Positions 1 through 11,637 of a DNA stretch of 64,000 nucleotides are shown one piece after another; positions within the stretch are counted from its first letter, which is position 1; each line of letters begins with the position of its first letter. The stretch spans positions 9,666,501 through 9,730,500 of the forward strand of contig CM061091.1 in assembly GCA_030770545.1 (NCBI GenBank), given 5' to 3'. The DNA is from Macropodus opercularis (Eukaryota > Chordata > Actinopteri > Anabantiformes > Osphronemidae). A program made the translations under genes and the position numbers. Below the pieces are notes generated by a model. It did no database searches. It saw only the letters and a program-made list of their open reading frames with translations, and was not told the DNA's origin.

Positions 1-394
1 TGCTTTAAGCTGCTGCATCTTAATGCAAGCTATGAAAATAAAGTTTTTGTGCTAGATATGATTGAAATACATCCCTGAAGCAGACCAACACCTTTAAAAT
101 GCATTTAAATCATATTGACCAAAGCAGTGTTTATTTGGTGTGAAATGCACAGAACAGGCGATTCTAAGCGTTTTCGCACTGTTTCCAGCCTCAGTGATGC
201 TTTAAGCTGCTGCATCTTAATGCAAGCTATGAAAATAAAGTTTTTGTGCTAGATATGATCCAAATACATCCCTGAAGCAAGCAAACACATTTAAAATGCA
301 TTTAAATCATATTGACCAAAGCAGTGTTTATTTGGTCTGAAATGCACAGAACAGGCGATTCTAAGCGTTTTCGCACTGTTTCCAGCCTCAGTGA

Positions 395-2167
395 TGCTTT
401 AAGCTGCTGCATCTTAATGTAAGCAATGAAAACAAAGTTTTTGTGCTAGATATGATCCAAATACATCCCTGAAGCAGGCAAACACCTTTAAAATGCATTT
501 TAATCATATTGACCAAAGCAGTGTTCATTTGGTCTGAAACTCACAGAACAGGCGATTCTAAGCGTTTTCGCACTGTTTCCAGCCTCAGTGATGCTTTAAG
601 CTGCTGCATCTTAATGCAAGCTATGAAAATAAAGTTTTTGTGCTAGATATGATCCAAATACATCCCTGAAGCAAGCAAACACATTTAAAATGCATTTAAA
701 TCATATTGACCAAAGCAGTGTTTATTTGGTCTGAAATGCACAGAACAGGCGATTCTAAGCGTTTTCGCACTGTTTCCAGCCTCAGTGATGCTTTAAGCTG
801 CTGCATCTTAATGCAAGCTATGAAAATAAAGTTTTTGTGCTAGATATGATCCAAATACATCCATGAAGCAAGCAAACACCTTTAAAATGCATTTAAATCA
901 TATTGACCAAAGCAGTGTTTATTTGGTCTGAAACTCACAGAACAGGCGATTCTAAGCGTTTTCGCACTGTTTCCAGCCTCAGTGATGCTTTAAGCTGCTG
1001 CATCTTAATGCAAGCTATGAAAATAAAGTTTTTGTGCTAGATATGATCCAAATACATCCCTGAAGTAGACAAATACCTTTAAAATGCATTTAAATCATAT
1101 TGACCAATGCAGTGTTCATTTGGTGTAAAACACACTGAACAGGCGATTCTAAGCGTTTTCGCACTGTTTCCAGCCTCAGTGATGCTTTAAGCTGCTGCAT
1201 CTTAATGTAAGCAATGAAAATAAAGTTTTTGTGCTAGATATGATCCAAATACATCCCTGAAGCAAGCAAACACCTTTAAAATGCATTTAAATCATATTGA
1301 CCAAAGCAGTGTTTATTTGGTCTGAAATGCACAGAACAGGCGATTCTAAGCGTTTTCGCACTGTTTCCAGCCTCAGTGATGCTTTAAGCTGCTGCATCTT
1401 AATGCAAGCTATGAAAATAAAGTTTTTGTGCTAGATATGATCCAAATACATCCATGAAGCAAGCAAACACCTTTAAAATGCATTTAAATCATATTGACCA
1501 AAGCAGTGTTTATTTGGTCTGAAATGCACAGAACAGGCGATTCTAAGCGTTTTCGCACTGTTTCCAGCCTCAGTGATGCTTTAAGCTGCTGCATCTTAAT
1601 GCAAGCTATGAAAATAAAGTTTTTGTGCTAGATATGATCCAAATACATCCCTGAAGCAAGCAAACATCTTTAAAAAGAATTTAAATCATATTGACCAAAG
1701 CAGTGTTCATTTGGTCTGAAACTGACAGAACAGGCGATTCTAAGCGTTTTCGCACTGTTTCCAGCCTCAGTGATGCTTTAAGCTGCTGCATCTTAATGCA
1801 AGCTATGAAAATAAAGTTTTTGTGCTAGATATGATCCAAATACATCCATGAAGCAAGCAAACACCTTTAAAATGCATTTAAATCATATTGACCAAAGCAG
1901 TGTTTATTTGGTCTGAAACTCACAGAACAGGCGATTCTAAGCGTTTTCGCACTGTTTCCAGCCTCAGTGATGCTTTAAGCTGCTGCATCTTAATGCAAGC
2001 TATGAAAATAAAGTTTTTGTGCTAGATATGATCCAAATACATCCCTGAAGTAGACAAATACCTTTAAAATGCATTTAAATCATATTGACCAATGCAGTGT
2101 TCATTTGGTGTAAAACACACTGAACAGGCGATTCTAAGCGTTTTCGCACTGTTTCCAGCCTCAGTGA
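395..2167. repeat. Higher-order satellite block, copy 1 (monomers 3-11)
   Basis: Nine successive monomers carry an ordered series of variant types. In order these are gtaagcaatgaaaac with cattttaatc; cacatttaaaatg; ccatgaag with actcac; gaagtagac with ggtgtaaaacac; gtaagcaatgaaaat; ccatgaag with atgcac; aaaaagaattt with actgac; ccatgaag with actcac; gaagtagac. The same order recurs at 4,138 and, lacking the first type, at 7,684. The gaagtagac type marks positions 5 monomers (985 bp) apart inside each block. Confidence 0.85.
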
Positions 2168-4137
2168 TGCTTTAAGCTGCTGCATCTTAATGCAAGCTAT
2201 GAAAATAAAGTTTTTGTGCTAGATATGATCCAAATACATCCATGAAGCAAGCAAACACCTTTAAAATGCATTTAAATCATATTGACCAATGCAGTGTTCA
2301 TTTGGTCTGAAATGCACAGAACAGGCGATTCTAAGCGTTTTTGCACTGTTTCCAGCCTCAGTGATGCTTTAAGCTGCTGCATCTTAATGCAAGCTATGAA
2401 AATAAAGTCTTTGTGCTAGATATGATCCAAATACATCCCTGAAGCAAGCAAACACCTTTAAAATGCATTTAAATCATATTGACCAATGCAGTGTTCATTT
2501 GGTCTGAAATGCACAGAACAGGCGATTCTAAGCGTTTTTGCACTGTTTACAGCCTCAGTGATGCTTTAAGCTGCTGCATCTTAATGCAAGCTATGAAAAT
2601 AAAGTTTTTGTGCTAGATATGATCCAAATACATCCCTGAAGCAAGCAAACACCTTTAAAAAGAATTTAAATCATATTGACCAAAGCAGTGTTCATTTGGT
2701 CTGAAATGCACAGAACAGGCGATTCTAAGCGTTTTTGCACTGTTTCCAGCCTCAGTGATGCTTTAAGCTGCTGCATCTTAATGCAAGCTATGAAAATAAA
2801 GTTTTTGTGCTAGATATGATCCAAATACATCCATGAAGCAAGCAAACACCTTTAAAATGCATTTAAATCATATTGACCAATGCAGTGTTCATTTGGTCTG
2901 AAATGCACAGAACAGGCGATTCTAAGCGTTTTTGCACTGTTTCCAGCCTCAGTGATGCTTTAAGCTGCTGCATCTTAATGCAAGCTATGAAAATAAAGTT
3001 TTTGTGCTAGATATGATCCAAATACATCCCTGAAGCAAGCAAACACCTTTAAAATGCATTTAAATCATATTGACCAATGCAGTGTTCATTTGGTCTGAAA
3101 TGCACAGAACAGGCGATTCTAAGCGTTTTTGCACTGTTTCCAGCCTCAGTGATGCTTTAAGCTGCTGCATCCTAATGCAAGCTATGAAAATAAAGTTTTT
3201 GTGCTAGATATGATCCAAATACATCCCAAAAGCAAGCAAACACCTTTAAAATGCATTTAAATCATATTGACCAATGCAGTGTTTATTTGGTCTGAAATGC
3301 ACAGAACAGGCAATTCTAAGCGTTTTCGCACTGTTTCCAGCCTCAGTGATGCTTTAAGCTGCTGCATCTTAATGCAAGCTATGAAAATAAAGTTTTTGTG
3401 CTAGATATGATCCAAATACATCCCTGAAGCAAGCAAACATCTTTAAAAAGAATTTAAATCATATTGACCAAAGCAGTGTTCATTTGGTCTGAAATGCACA
3501 TAACAGGCGATTCTAAGCGTTTTCGCACTGTTTCCAGCCTCAGTGATGCTTTAAGCTGCTGCATCTTAATGCAAGCTATGAAAATAAAGTTTTTGTGCTA
3601 GATATGATCCAAATACATCCCTGAAGCAAGCAAAAACCTTTAAAATGCATTTAAATCATATTGACCAAAGCAGTGTTTATTTGGTCTGAAATGCACAGAA
3701 CAGGCGATTCTAAGCGTTTTCGCACTGTTTCCAGCCTCAGTGATGCTTTAAGCTGCTGCATCTTAATGCAAGCTATGAAAATAAAGTTTTTGTGCTAGAT
3801 ATGATCCAAATACATCCCTGAAGCAAGCAAACACATTTAAAATGCATTTAAATCATATTGACCAAAGCAGTGTTTATTTGGTCTGAAATGCACAGAACAG
3901 GCGATTCTAAGCGTTTTCGCACTGTTTCCAGCCTCAGTGATGCTTTAAGCTGCTGCATCTTAATGTAAGCAATGAAAACAAAGTTTTTGTGCTAGATATG
4001 ATCCAAATACATCCCTGAAGCAAGCAAACACATTTAAAATGCATTTAAATCATATTGACCAAAGCAGTGTTTATTTGGTCTGAAATGCACAGAACAGGCG
4101 ATTCTAAGCGTTTTCGCACTGTTTCCAGCCTCAGTGA

Positions 4138-5910
4138 TGCTTTAAGCTGCTGCATCTTAATGTAAGCAATGAAAACAAAGTTTTTGTGCTAGATATGATC
4201 CAAATACATCCCTGAAGCAGGCAAACACCTTTAAAATGCATTTTAATCATATTGACCAAAGCAGTGTTCATTTGGTCTGAAACTCACAGAACAGGCGATT
4301 CTCAGCGTTTTCGCACTGTTTCCAGCCTCAGTGATGCTTTAAGCTGCTGCATCTTAATGCAAGCTATGAAAATAAAGTTTTTGTGCTAGATATGATCCAA
4401 ATACATCCCTGAAGCAAGCAAACACATTTAAAATGCATTTAAATCATATTGACCAAAGCAGTGTTTATTTGGTCTGAAATGCACAGAACAGGCGATTCTA
4501 AGCGTTTTCGCACTGTTTCCAGCCTCAGTGATGCTTTAAGCTGCTGCATCTTAATGCAAGCTATGAAAATAAAGTTTTTGTGCTAGATATGATCCAAATA
4601 CATCCATGAAGCAAGCAAACACCTTTAAAATGCATTTAAATCATATTGACCAAAGCAGTGTTTATTTGGTCTGAAACTCACAGAACAGGCGATTCTAAGC
4701 GTTTTCGCACTGTTTCCAGCCTCAGTGATGCTTTAAGCTGCTGCATCTTAATGCAAGCTATGAAAATAAAGTTTTTGTGCTAGATATGATCCAAATACAT
4801 CCCTGAAGTAGACAAATACCTTTAAAATGCATTTAAATCATATTGACCAATGCAGTGTTCATTTGGTGTAAAACACACTGAACAGGCGATTCTAAGCGTT
4901 TTCGCACTGTTTCCAGCCTCAGTGATGCTTTAAGCTGCTGCATCTTAATGTAAGCAATGAAAATAAAGTTTTTGTGCTAGATATGATCCAAATACATCCC
5001 TGAAGAAAGCAAACACCTTTAAAATGCATTTAAATCATATTGACCAAAGCAGTGTTTATTTGGTCTGAAATGCACAGAACAGGCGATTCTAAGCGTTTTC
5101 GCACTGTTTCCAGCCTCAGTGATGCTTTAAGCTGCTGCATCTTAATGCAAGCTATGAAAATAAAGTTTTTGTGCTAGATATGATCCAAATACATCCATGA
5201 AGCAAGCAAACACCTTTAAAATGCATTTATATCATATTGACCAAAGCAGTGTTTATTTGGTCTGAAATGCACGGAACAGGCGATTCTAAGCGTTTTCGCA
5301 CTGTTTCCAGCCTCAGTGATGCTTTAAGCTGCTGCATCTTAATGCAAGCTATGAAAATAAAGTTTTTGTGCTAGATATGATCCAAATACATCCCTGAAGC
5401 AAGCAAACATCTTTAAAAAGAATTTAAATCATATTGACCAAAGCAGTGTTCATTTGGTCTGAAACTGACAGAACAGGCGATTCTAAGCGTTTTCGCACTG
5501 TTTCCAGCCTCAGTGATGCTTTAAGCTGCTGCATCTTAATGCAAGCTATGAAAATAAAGTTTTTGTGCTAGATATGATCCAAATACATCCATGAAGCAAG
5601 CAAACACCTTTAAAATGCATTTAAATCATATTGACCAAAGCAGTGTTTATTTGGTCTGAAACTCACAGAACAGGCGATTCTAAGCGTTTTCGCACTGTTT
5701 CCAGCCTCAGTGATGCTTTAAGCTGCTGCATCTTAATGCAAGCTATGAAAATAAAGTTTTTGTGCTAGATATGATCCAAATACATCCCTGAAGTAGACAA
5801 ATACCTTTAAAATGCATTTAAATCATATTGACCAATGCAGTGTTCATTTGGTGTAAAACACACTGAACAGGCGATTCTAAGCGTTTTCGCACTGTTTCCA
5901 GCCTCAGTGA
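4138..5910. repeat. Higher-order satellite block, copy 2 (monomers 22-30)
   Basis: This block repeats the variant order of monomers 3-11 exactly 19 monomers (3,743 bp) downstream. Only scattered point differences are seen, for example ctcagcg for ctaagcg near 4,302, gaagaaagc near 5,004 and catttatatc near 5,224. This order conservation across many monomers is the signature of block (higher-order) amplification rather than single-unit slippage. Confidence 0.85.
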
Positions 5911-7683
5911 TGCTTTAAGCTGCTGCATCTTAATGTAAGCAATGAAAATAAAGTTTTTGTGCTAGATATGATCCAAATACATCCCTGAAGCAAGCAAACA
6001 CCTTTAAAATGCATTTAAATCATATTGACCAAAGCAGTGTTTATTTGGTCTGAAATGCACAGAACAGGCGATTCTAAGCGTTTTCGCACTGTTTCCAGCC
6101 TCAGTGATGCTTTAAGCTGCTGCATCTTAATGCAAGCTATGAAAATAAAGTTTTTGTGCTAGATATGATCCAAATACATCCATGAAGCAAGCAAACACCT
6201 TTAAAATGCATTTAAATTATATTGACCAAAGCAGTGTTTATTTGGTCTGAAATGCACAGAACAGGCGATTCTAAGCGTTTTCGCACTGTTTCCAGCCTCA
6301 GTGATGCTTTAAGCTGCTGCATCTTAATGCAAGCTATGAAAATAAAGTTTTTGTGCTAGATATGATTCAAATACATCCCTGAAGCAGGCAAACACCTTTA
6401 AAGTGCATTTTAATCATATTGACCAAAGCAGCGTTCTTTTGGTGTGAAACACACAGAACAGGCGATTCTAAGCGTTGTCGCACTGTTTCCAGCCTCAGTG
6501 ATGCTTAAAGCTGCTGCATCTTAATGCAAGCTATGAAAATAAAGTTTTTGTGCTAGATATGATTCAAATACATCCCTGAAGCAGACAAACACCTTTAAAA
6601 TGCATTTAAATCATATTGACCAAAGCAGTGTTTATTTGGTGTGAAACACACAGAACAGGCGATTCTAAGCGTTTTCGCACTGTTTCCAGCCTCAGTGATG
6701 CTTTAAGCTGCTGCATCTTAATGCAAGCTATGAAAATAAAGTTTTTGTGCTAGATATGATCCAAATACATCCCTGAAGCAAGCAAACATCTTTAAAAAGA
6801 ATTTAAATCATATTGACCAAAGCAGTGTTCATTTGGTCTGAAACTGACAGAACAGGCGATTCTAAGCGTTTTCGCACTGTTTCCAGCCTAAGTGATGCTT
6901 TAAGCTGCTGCATCTTAATGCAAGCTATGAAAATAAAGTTTTTGTGCTAGATATGATCCAAATACATCCATGAAGCAAGCAAACACCTTTAAAATGCATT
7001 TAAATCATATTGACCAAAGCAGTGTTTATTTGGTCTGAAATGCACAGAACAGGCGATTCTAAGCGTTTTCGCACTGTTTCCAGCCTCAGTGATGCTTTAA
7101 GCTGCTGCATCTTAATGCAAGCTATGAAAATAAAGTTTTTGTGCTAGATATGATTCAAATACATCCCTGAAGCAGACAAACACCTTTAAAATGCATTTAA
7201 ATCATATTGACCAAAGCAGTGTTTATTTGGTGTGAAACACACAGAACAGGCGATTCTAAGCGTTTTCGCACTGTTTCCAGCCTCAGTGATGCTTTAAGCT
7301 GCTGCATCTTAATGCAAGCTATGAAAATAAAGTTTTTGTGCTAGATATGATCCAAATACATCCCTGAAGCAAGCAAACATCTTTAAAAAGAATTTAAATC
7401 ATATTGACCAAAGCAGTGTTCATTTGGTCTGAAACTGACAGAACAGGCGATTCTAAGCGTTTTCGCACTGTTTCCAGCCTCAGTGATGCTTTAAGCTGCT
7501 GCATCTTAATGCAAGCTATGAAAATAAAGTTTGTGTGCTAGATATGATCCAAATACATCCCTGAAGCAAGCAAAAACCTTTAAAATGCATTTAAATCATA
7601 TTGACCAAAGCAGTGTTTATTTGGTCTGAAATGCACAGAACAGGCGATTCTAAGCGTTTTCGCACTGTTTCCAGCCTCAGTGA

Positions 7684-9259
7684 TGCTTTAAGCTGCTGCA
7701 TCTTAATGCAAGCTATGAAAATAAAGTTTTTGTGCTAGATATGATCCAAATACATCCCTGAAGCAAGCAAACACATTTAAAATGCATTTAAATCATATTG
7801 ACCAAAGCAGTGTTTATTTGGTCTGAAATGCACAGAACAGGCGATTCTAAGCGTTTTCGCACTGTTTCCAGCCTCAGTGATGCTTTAAGCTGCTGCATCT
7901 TAATGCAAGCTATGAAAATAAAGTTTTTGTGCTAGATATGATCCAAATACATCCATGAAGCAAGCAAACACCTTTAAAATGCATTTAAATCATATTGACC
8001 AAAGCAGTGTTTATTTGGTCTGAAACTCACAGAACAGGCGATTCTAAGCGTTTTCGCACTGTTTCCAGCCTCAGTGATGCTTTAAGCTGCTGCATCTTAA
8101 TGCAAGCTATGAAAATAAAGTTTTTGTGCTAGATATGATCCAAATACATCCCTGAAGTAGACAAATACCTTTAAAATGCATTTAAATCATATTGACCAAT
8201 GCAGTGTTCATTTGGTGTAAAACACACTGAACAGGCGATTCTAAGCGTTTTCGCACTGTTTCCAGCCTCAGTGATGCTTTAAGCTGCTGCATCTTAATGT
8301 AAGCAATGAAAATAAAGTTTTTGTGCTAGATATGATCCAAATACATCCCTGAAGCAAGCAAACACCTTTAAAATGCATTTAAATCATATTGACCAAAGCA
8401 GTGTTTATTTGGTCTGAAATGCACAGAACAGGCGATTCTAAGCGTTTTCGCACTGTTTCCAGCCTCAGTGATGCTTTAAGCTGCTGCATCTTAATGCAAG
8501 CTATGAAAATAAAGTTTTTGTGCTAGATATGATCCAAATACATCCATGAAGCAAGCAAACACCTTTAAAATGCATTTAAATCATATTGACCAAAGCAGTG
8601 TTTATTTGGTCTGAAATGCACAGAACAGGCGATTCTAAGCGTTTTCGCACTGTTTCCAGCCTCAGTGATGCTTTAAGCTGCTGCATCTTAATGCAAGCTA
8701 TGAAAATAAAATTTTTGTGCTAGATATGATCCAAATACATCCCTGAAGCAAGCAAACATCTTTAAAAAGAATTTAAATCATATTGACCAAAGCAGTGTTC
8801 ATTTGGTCTGAAACTGACAGAACAGGCGATTCTAAGCGTTTTCGCACTGTTTCCAGCCTCAGTGATGCTTTAAGCTGCTGCATCTTAATGCAAGCTATGA
8901 AAATAAAGTTTTTGTGCTAGATATGATCCAAATACACCCATGAAGCAAGCAAACACCTTTAAAATGCATTTAAATCATATTGACCAAAGCAGTGTTTATT
9001 TGGTCTGAAACTCACAGAACAGGCGATTCTAAGCGTTTTCGCACTGTTTCCAGCCTCAGTGATGCTTTAAGCTGCTGCATCTTAATGCAAGCTATGAAAA
9101 TAAAGTTTTTGTGCTAGATATGATCCAAATACATCCCTGAAGTAGACAAATACCTTTAAAATGCATTTAAATCATATTGACCAATGCAGTGTTCATTTGG
9201 TGTAAAACACACTGAACAGGCGATTCTAAGCGTTTTCGCACTGTTTCCAGCCTCAGTGA
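7684..9259. repeat. Higher-order satellite block, copy 3 (monomers 40-47)
   Basis: Eight monomers repeat the order of monomers 4-11 (and 23-30), 17 monomers after copy 2. Copy-specific differences include ataaaattttt near 8,708 and a single-base change at 8,937 (acaccca for acatcca). The block abuts the degenerate terminal monomer 48. Confidence 0.85.
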
Positions 9260-9488
9260 TGCTTTAAGCTGCTGCATCTTAATGCAAGCTATGAAAATAA
9301 AGTTTTTGTGCTAGATATGATCCAAATACATCCCTGAAGCAGGCAATCACCTTTAAAATGCATTTAAATCACCAAATTAGTGTTCTTTTGGTCTGAAATG
9401 CACAGGACAGGCGTTTTTGCACTATTTTCAGCCGCAGTGAATCTTTAAGCTGCTGCATCTTATTGATGTTTTTGTGCTAGATATGATT

Positions 9489-10838
9489 AGCGATAATCAA
9501 TACAAAGTCAAGGAATAGCAAGGCAAGACTTTATGACTTGGAATATCCTACCAGGGGTCATTTCTACATGTAACTTCAATGTAATTTTCACTCACCATTA
9601 GAGAAACTACAGAATGCGTCTTACTAATACATTTCTCAGGACTACACACAAACTCTTCACCTAAACATAGATGGTTCAGAACACTCTTGAACGGAGCATT
9701 TGCTGTCCGCCTCCGGTCCTGAACATCAGGTCTCCAGTCCATAGCAAGCGTTCTTCATTGCGGTCAGCGATAGTCATTCCTAAAGTCAGGGTCAATCGAA
9801 CCATCCCAACCAACCCCTCACACTAATGAAACTATTCACGATGTCACTTGTGACAAGATGAAACCTTTCCACTGCTTAAACATGGAATCCATCTATCTCC
9901 ACAGACATGTTTACTCCAAATAATTGTAAAGACAATTACTGCTGTTATGACAAATACACCCAATACACAAATACATGTCTTGATCTTCAGGGCTCAGTGG
10001 AAAACCTTAGCAACAGCCAACGGGGTAACAGGAATATAAATGGAATATTTGAACTGCACACAGGGTATTTCTCACACTGCTCAGTGGTTTTGTCAGTACC
10101 TGCTTCTGCCAGATCCAACCCGAATGCCGATTCATAGCAGCTTTCCCGCCTTGATCCTCTGTGCTGGTGCAGTGGGACTTCACCCGAGCAACTGGTCCTC
10201 ATGGTGGAGATACATTAGCACCGTTAAGTTTCCCTCCCCTTGTCACCAGAGACACTGTTGCACTGTACAGATGGATATCGTCCATCATCGTTGGATAATT
10301 TGATCTTCTGTTGATGGTTCCTCATTCAGTTTCTCTAATTTTGCTTGAACAGAAAACATCTCATTTGTCAGCCGCTCGCTGGTTACGATACCACACAGTC
10401 CTGTTGGACATGCCTAACATTACAGTTAAACATTGCACTATCCTGAATCCAGCTACTTTGCTGCCCACCCCTGACGATGGTGAACCTCATGACTGTGTTG
10501 CTCCCCCCCACAGGTGTGTTCACCAAGACCTGACCTACAGGAGACTCCTTTGACTAATCCTGATCTTGTGCTTCTCGCAGATAGCTCTGCTTCCAGGGAC
10601 CCTGATACTGGTGCTGCTCGTGTGGGCTATGCCCCTAGATGCATACACACACACACACACACACACTGTGTAGCTGTGTAGGGCGGTCCGACCCCAGCCC
10701 AGGTGCCACAGGGATCCAGTTTTGTCCGGTTCTGGTCACACCGTAGTTTATCTTATCACGTCACGTTCTTTTAAACCTAGATAGGCCACATTATTATTTT
10801 AAGTCAGGGATCCTTTGTTTACTTGTTTGATGTTTAGT
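9489..10838. mobile_element. Degenerate endogenous-retrovirus-like insertion within satellite
   Basis: Satellite sequence stops near 9,488 (gtgctagatatgatta) and resumes near 10,838 with a monomer that also carries gtgttagatatgatcc, so about 1.35 kb interrupts the old array. On the plus strand 10,340-10,640 resembles the connection and RNase H part of a retroviral Pol: an arginine/tyrosine segment followed by a hydrophobic stretch, then LNPATLLP, then a PDL...D..ASRDPDTGAARVGYA-like RNase H start. Frames shift between these pieces, so it is an old broken copy. Bases 9,489-10,320 have no recognisable product. A short (AC)n tract lies at 10,641-10,667. Assignment rests on remembered family patterns, not a search. 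Confidence 0.55.
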
Positions 10839-11030
10839 TTACCTGCATGCCAGTGAAGTTTTTGTGTTAGATATGATCCAAATAGATCCCTGAAGCAGGC
10901 AAACACCTTTATGCATTTAAATAACTTTGACCAAAGTAGTGTTCTTTTGGTCTGAAATGCACAGAACAGGCGATTCTAAGCGTTTTCGCACTGTTTCCAG
11001 CCTCAGTGATGGTTTAAGCTGCTGCATCTT
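10839..11030. repeat. Diverged satellite monomer (left part, outside the main array)
   Basis: This stretch shares the whole monomer order (gtgttagatatgatcc, gaagcaggcaaacacc, tttggtctgaaatgcacag, ggcgattctaagcg, cagcctcagtgatgg) but with more substitutions and a small deletion compared with the array. The monomer is interrupted at gcatctt by the LTR at 11,031 and continues at 11,603. Confidence 0.9.
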
Positions 11031-11602
11031 TGTAGTGGAAAATATGTGTAATAATATGCTCAGAATATATAGGATGGAATTTGTATGTATTGGTAGGAAT
11101 AGGCTTACATAGTTACATGAGTTTACAGAGTTTCTGTGTCCAGGATCTGAATTCTTGTGTTGGCAGTACATACAGGCTGATATCTCCCATTTCTGGAAAG
11201 TTCATGTTGTGAAAGTTCATGGCGTGTGTGGCCGCTCTGGGAACACGGACACATGTCAGGTCGGAGTGCCCTGACATGTGGATACTTTTATGTAAGCAGA
11301 ATCATTAATCTAAAATATCAAGGACGAAGACCAAATTTGGACAATCGTTTTTCTGCGACTGACGCAAGTTGTGCAACTCCCTAGAATGAGGAAAGGAGAT
11401 GTGCTGTGCCGGCTGGGAGACACAGCTGGTGTATAAATTTACTCTTAATACCCCTGCAGGGAGGAAACAGGTGACTTTGTATATATCTGTCTTCTGTATA
11501 TTGTTACACCACTTATGTGAAATAAATCATTTGTCTTATTTTGAATCTCAGTGCTGTGTTTGACTGAATCCTCTCGTTGAGGAATCTCTGTAAACAACTA
11601 CA
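11031..11602 (+). mobile_element. Solo LTR (family A) inserted in a satellite monomer
   Basis: The element starts TGTAG and ends CTACA, giving a 5-bp terminal inverted repeat with TG...CA ends. It is flanked by a direct TCTT at 11,027-11,030 and 11,603-11,606, and the satellite monomer reads across the junction once the element is removed. A TATA-like tataaattt sits near 11,434 and an aataaatcatttgtctt polyadenylation region near 11,521, as expected of an LTR. No internal retroviral domain is attached. A truncated relative lies at 19,857-20,390, sharing for example tacccctgcagggaggaaac and the aataaatcatttgt tail. Confidence 0.85.
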
Positions 11603-11637
11603 TCTTAATGCAAGCAATGCCAGTGAAATTTTTGTGT

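Larger units (their letters stand above)
1..9488. repeat. 197-bp satellite DNA array, about 48 monomers
   Basis: The landmark tgctttaagctgctgcatc recurs at 1, 198, 395, 592, 789, 986 and on to 9,260, always 197 bp apart, with no spacers and almost no indels. Each monomer is AT-rich and holds the sub-landmarks gtgctagatatgat, ttaaaatgcatttaaatc and ggcgattctaagcg. Monomers differ at a small set of diagnostic positions, for example ccctgaag/ccatgaag, gcaagctat/gtaagcaat and atgcac/actcac/actgac/acacac. The last monomer (from 9,260) is shortened and diverged and ends near 9,488 at a transposon-rich junction. The array continues past the left edge. It carries no open reading frame of note. A centromeric or pericentromeric origin is plausible but unproven: no clear CENP-B-box-like 17-mer was seen. 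Confidence 0.97.

Noticed and set aside
1..9488. Regular repeat array considered as CRISPR-like or as a tandem gene family
   Set aside because: Units are 197 bp with no unique spacers and no coding or RNA-gene signature. The genome is a vertebrate; this is satellite DNA.
1..9488. Calling the array a functional centromere
   Set aside because: Higher-order structure is suggestive only. No clear CENP-B-box-like motif was seen, and array extent, chromosomal position and CENP-A data are unavailable.
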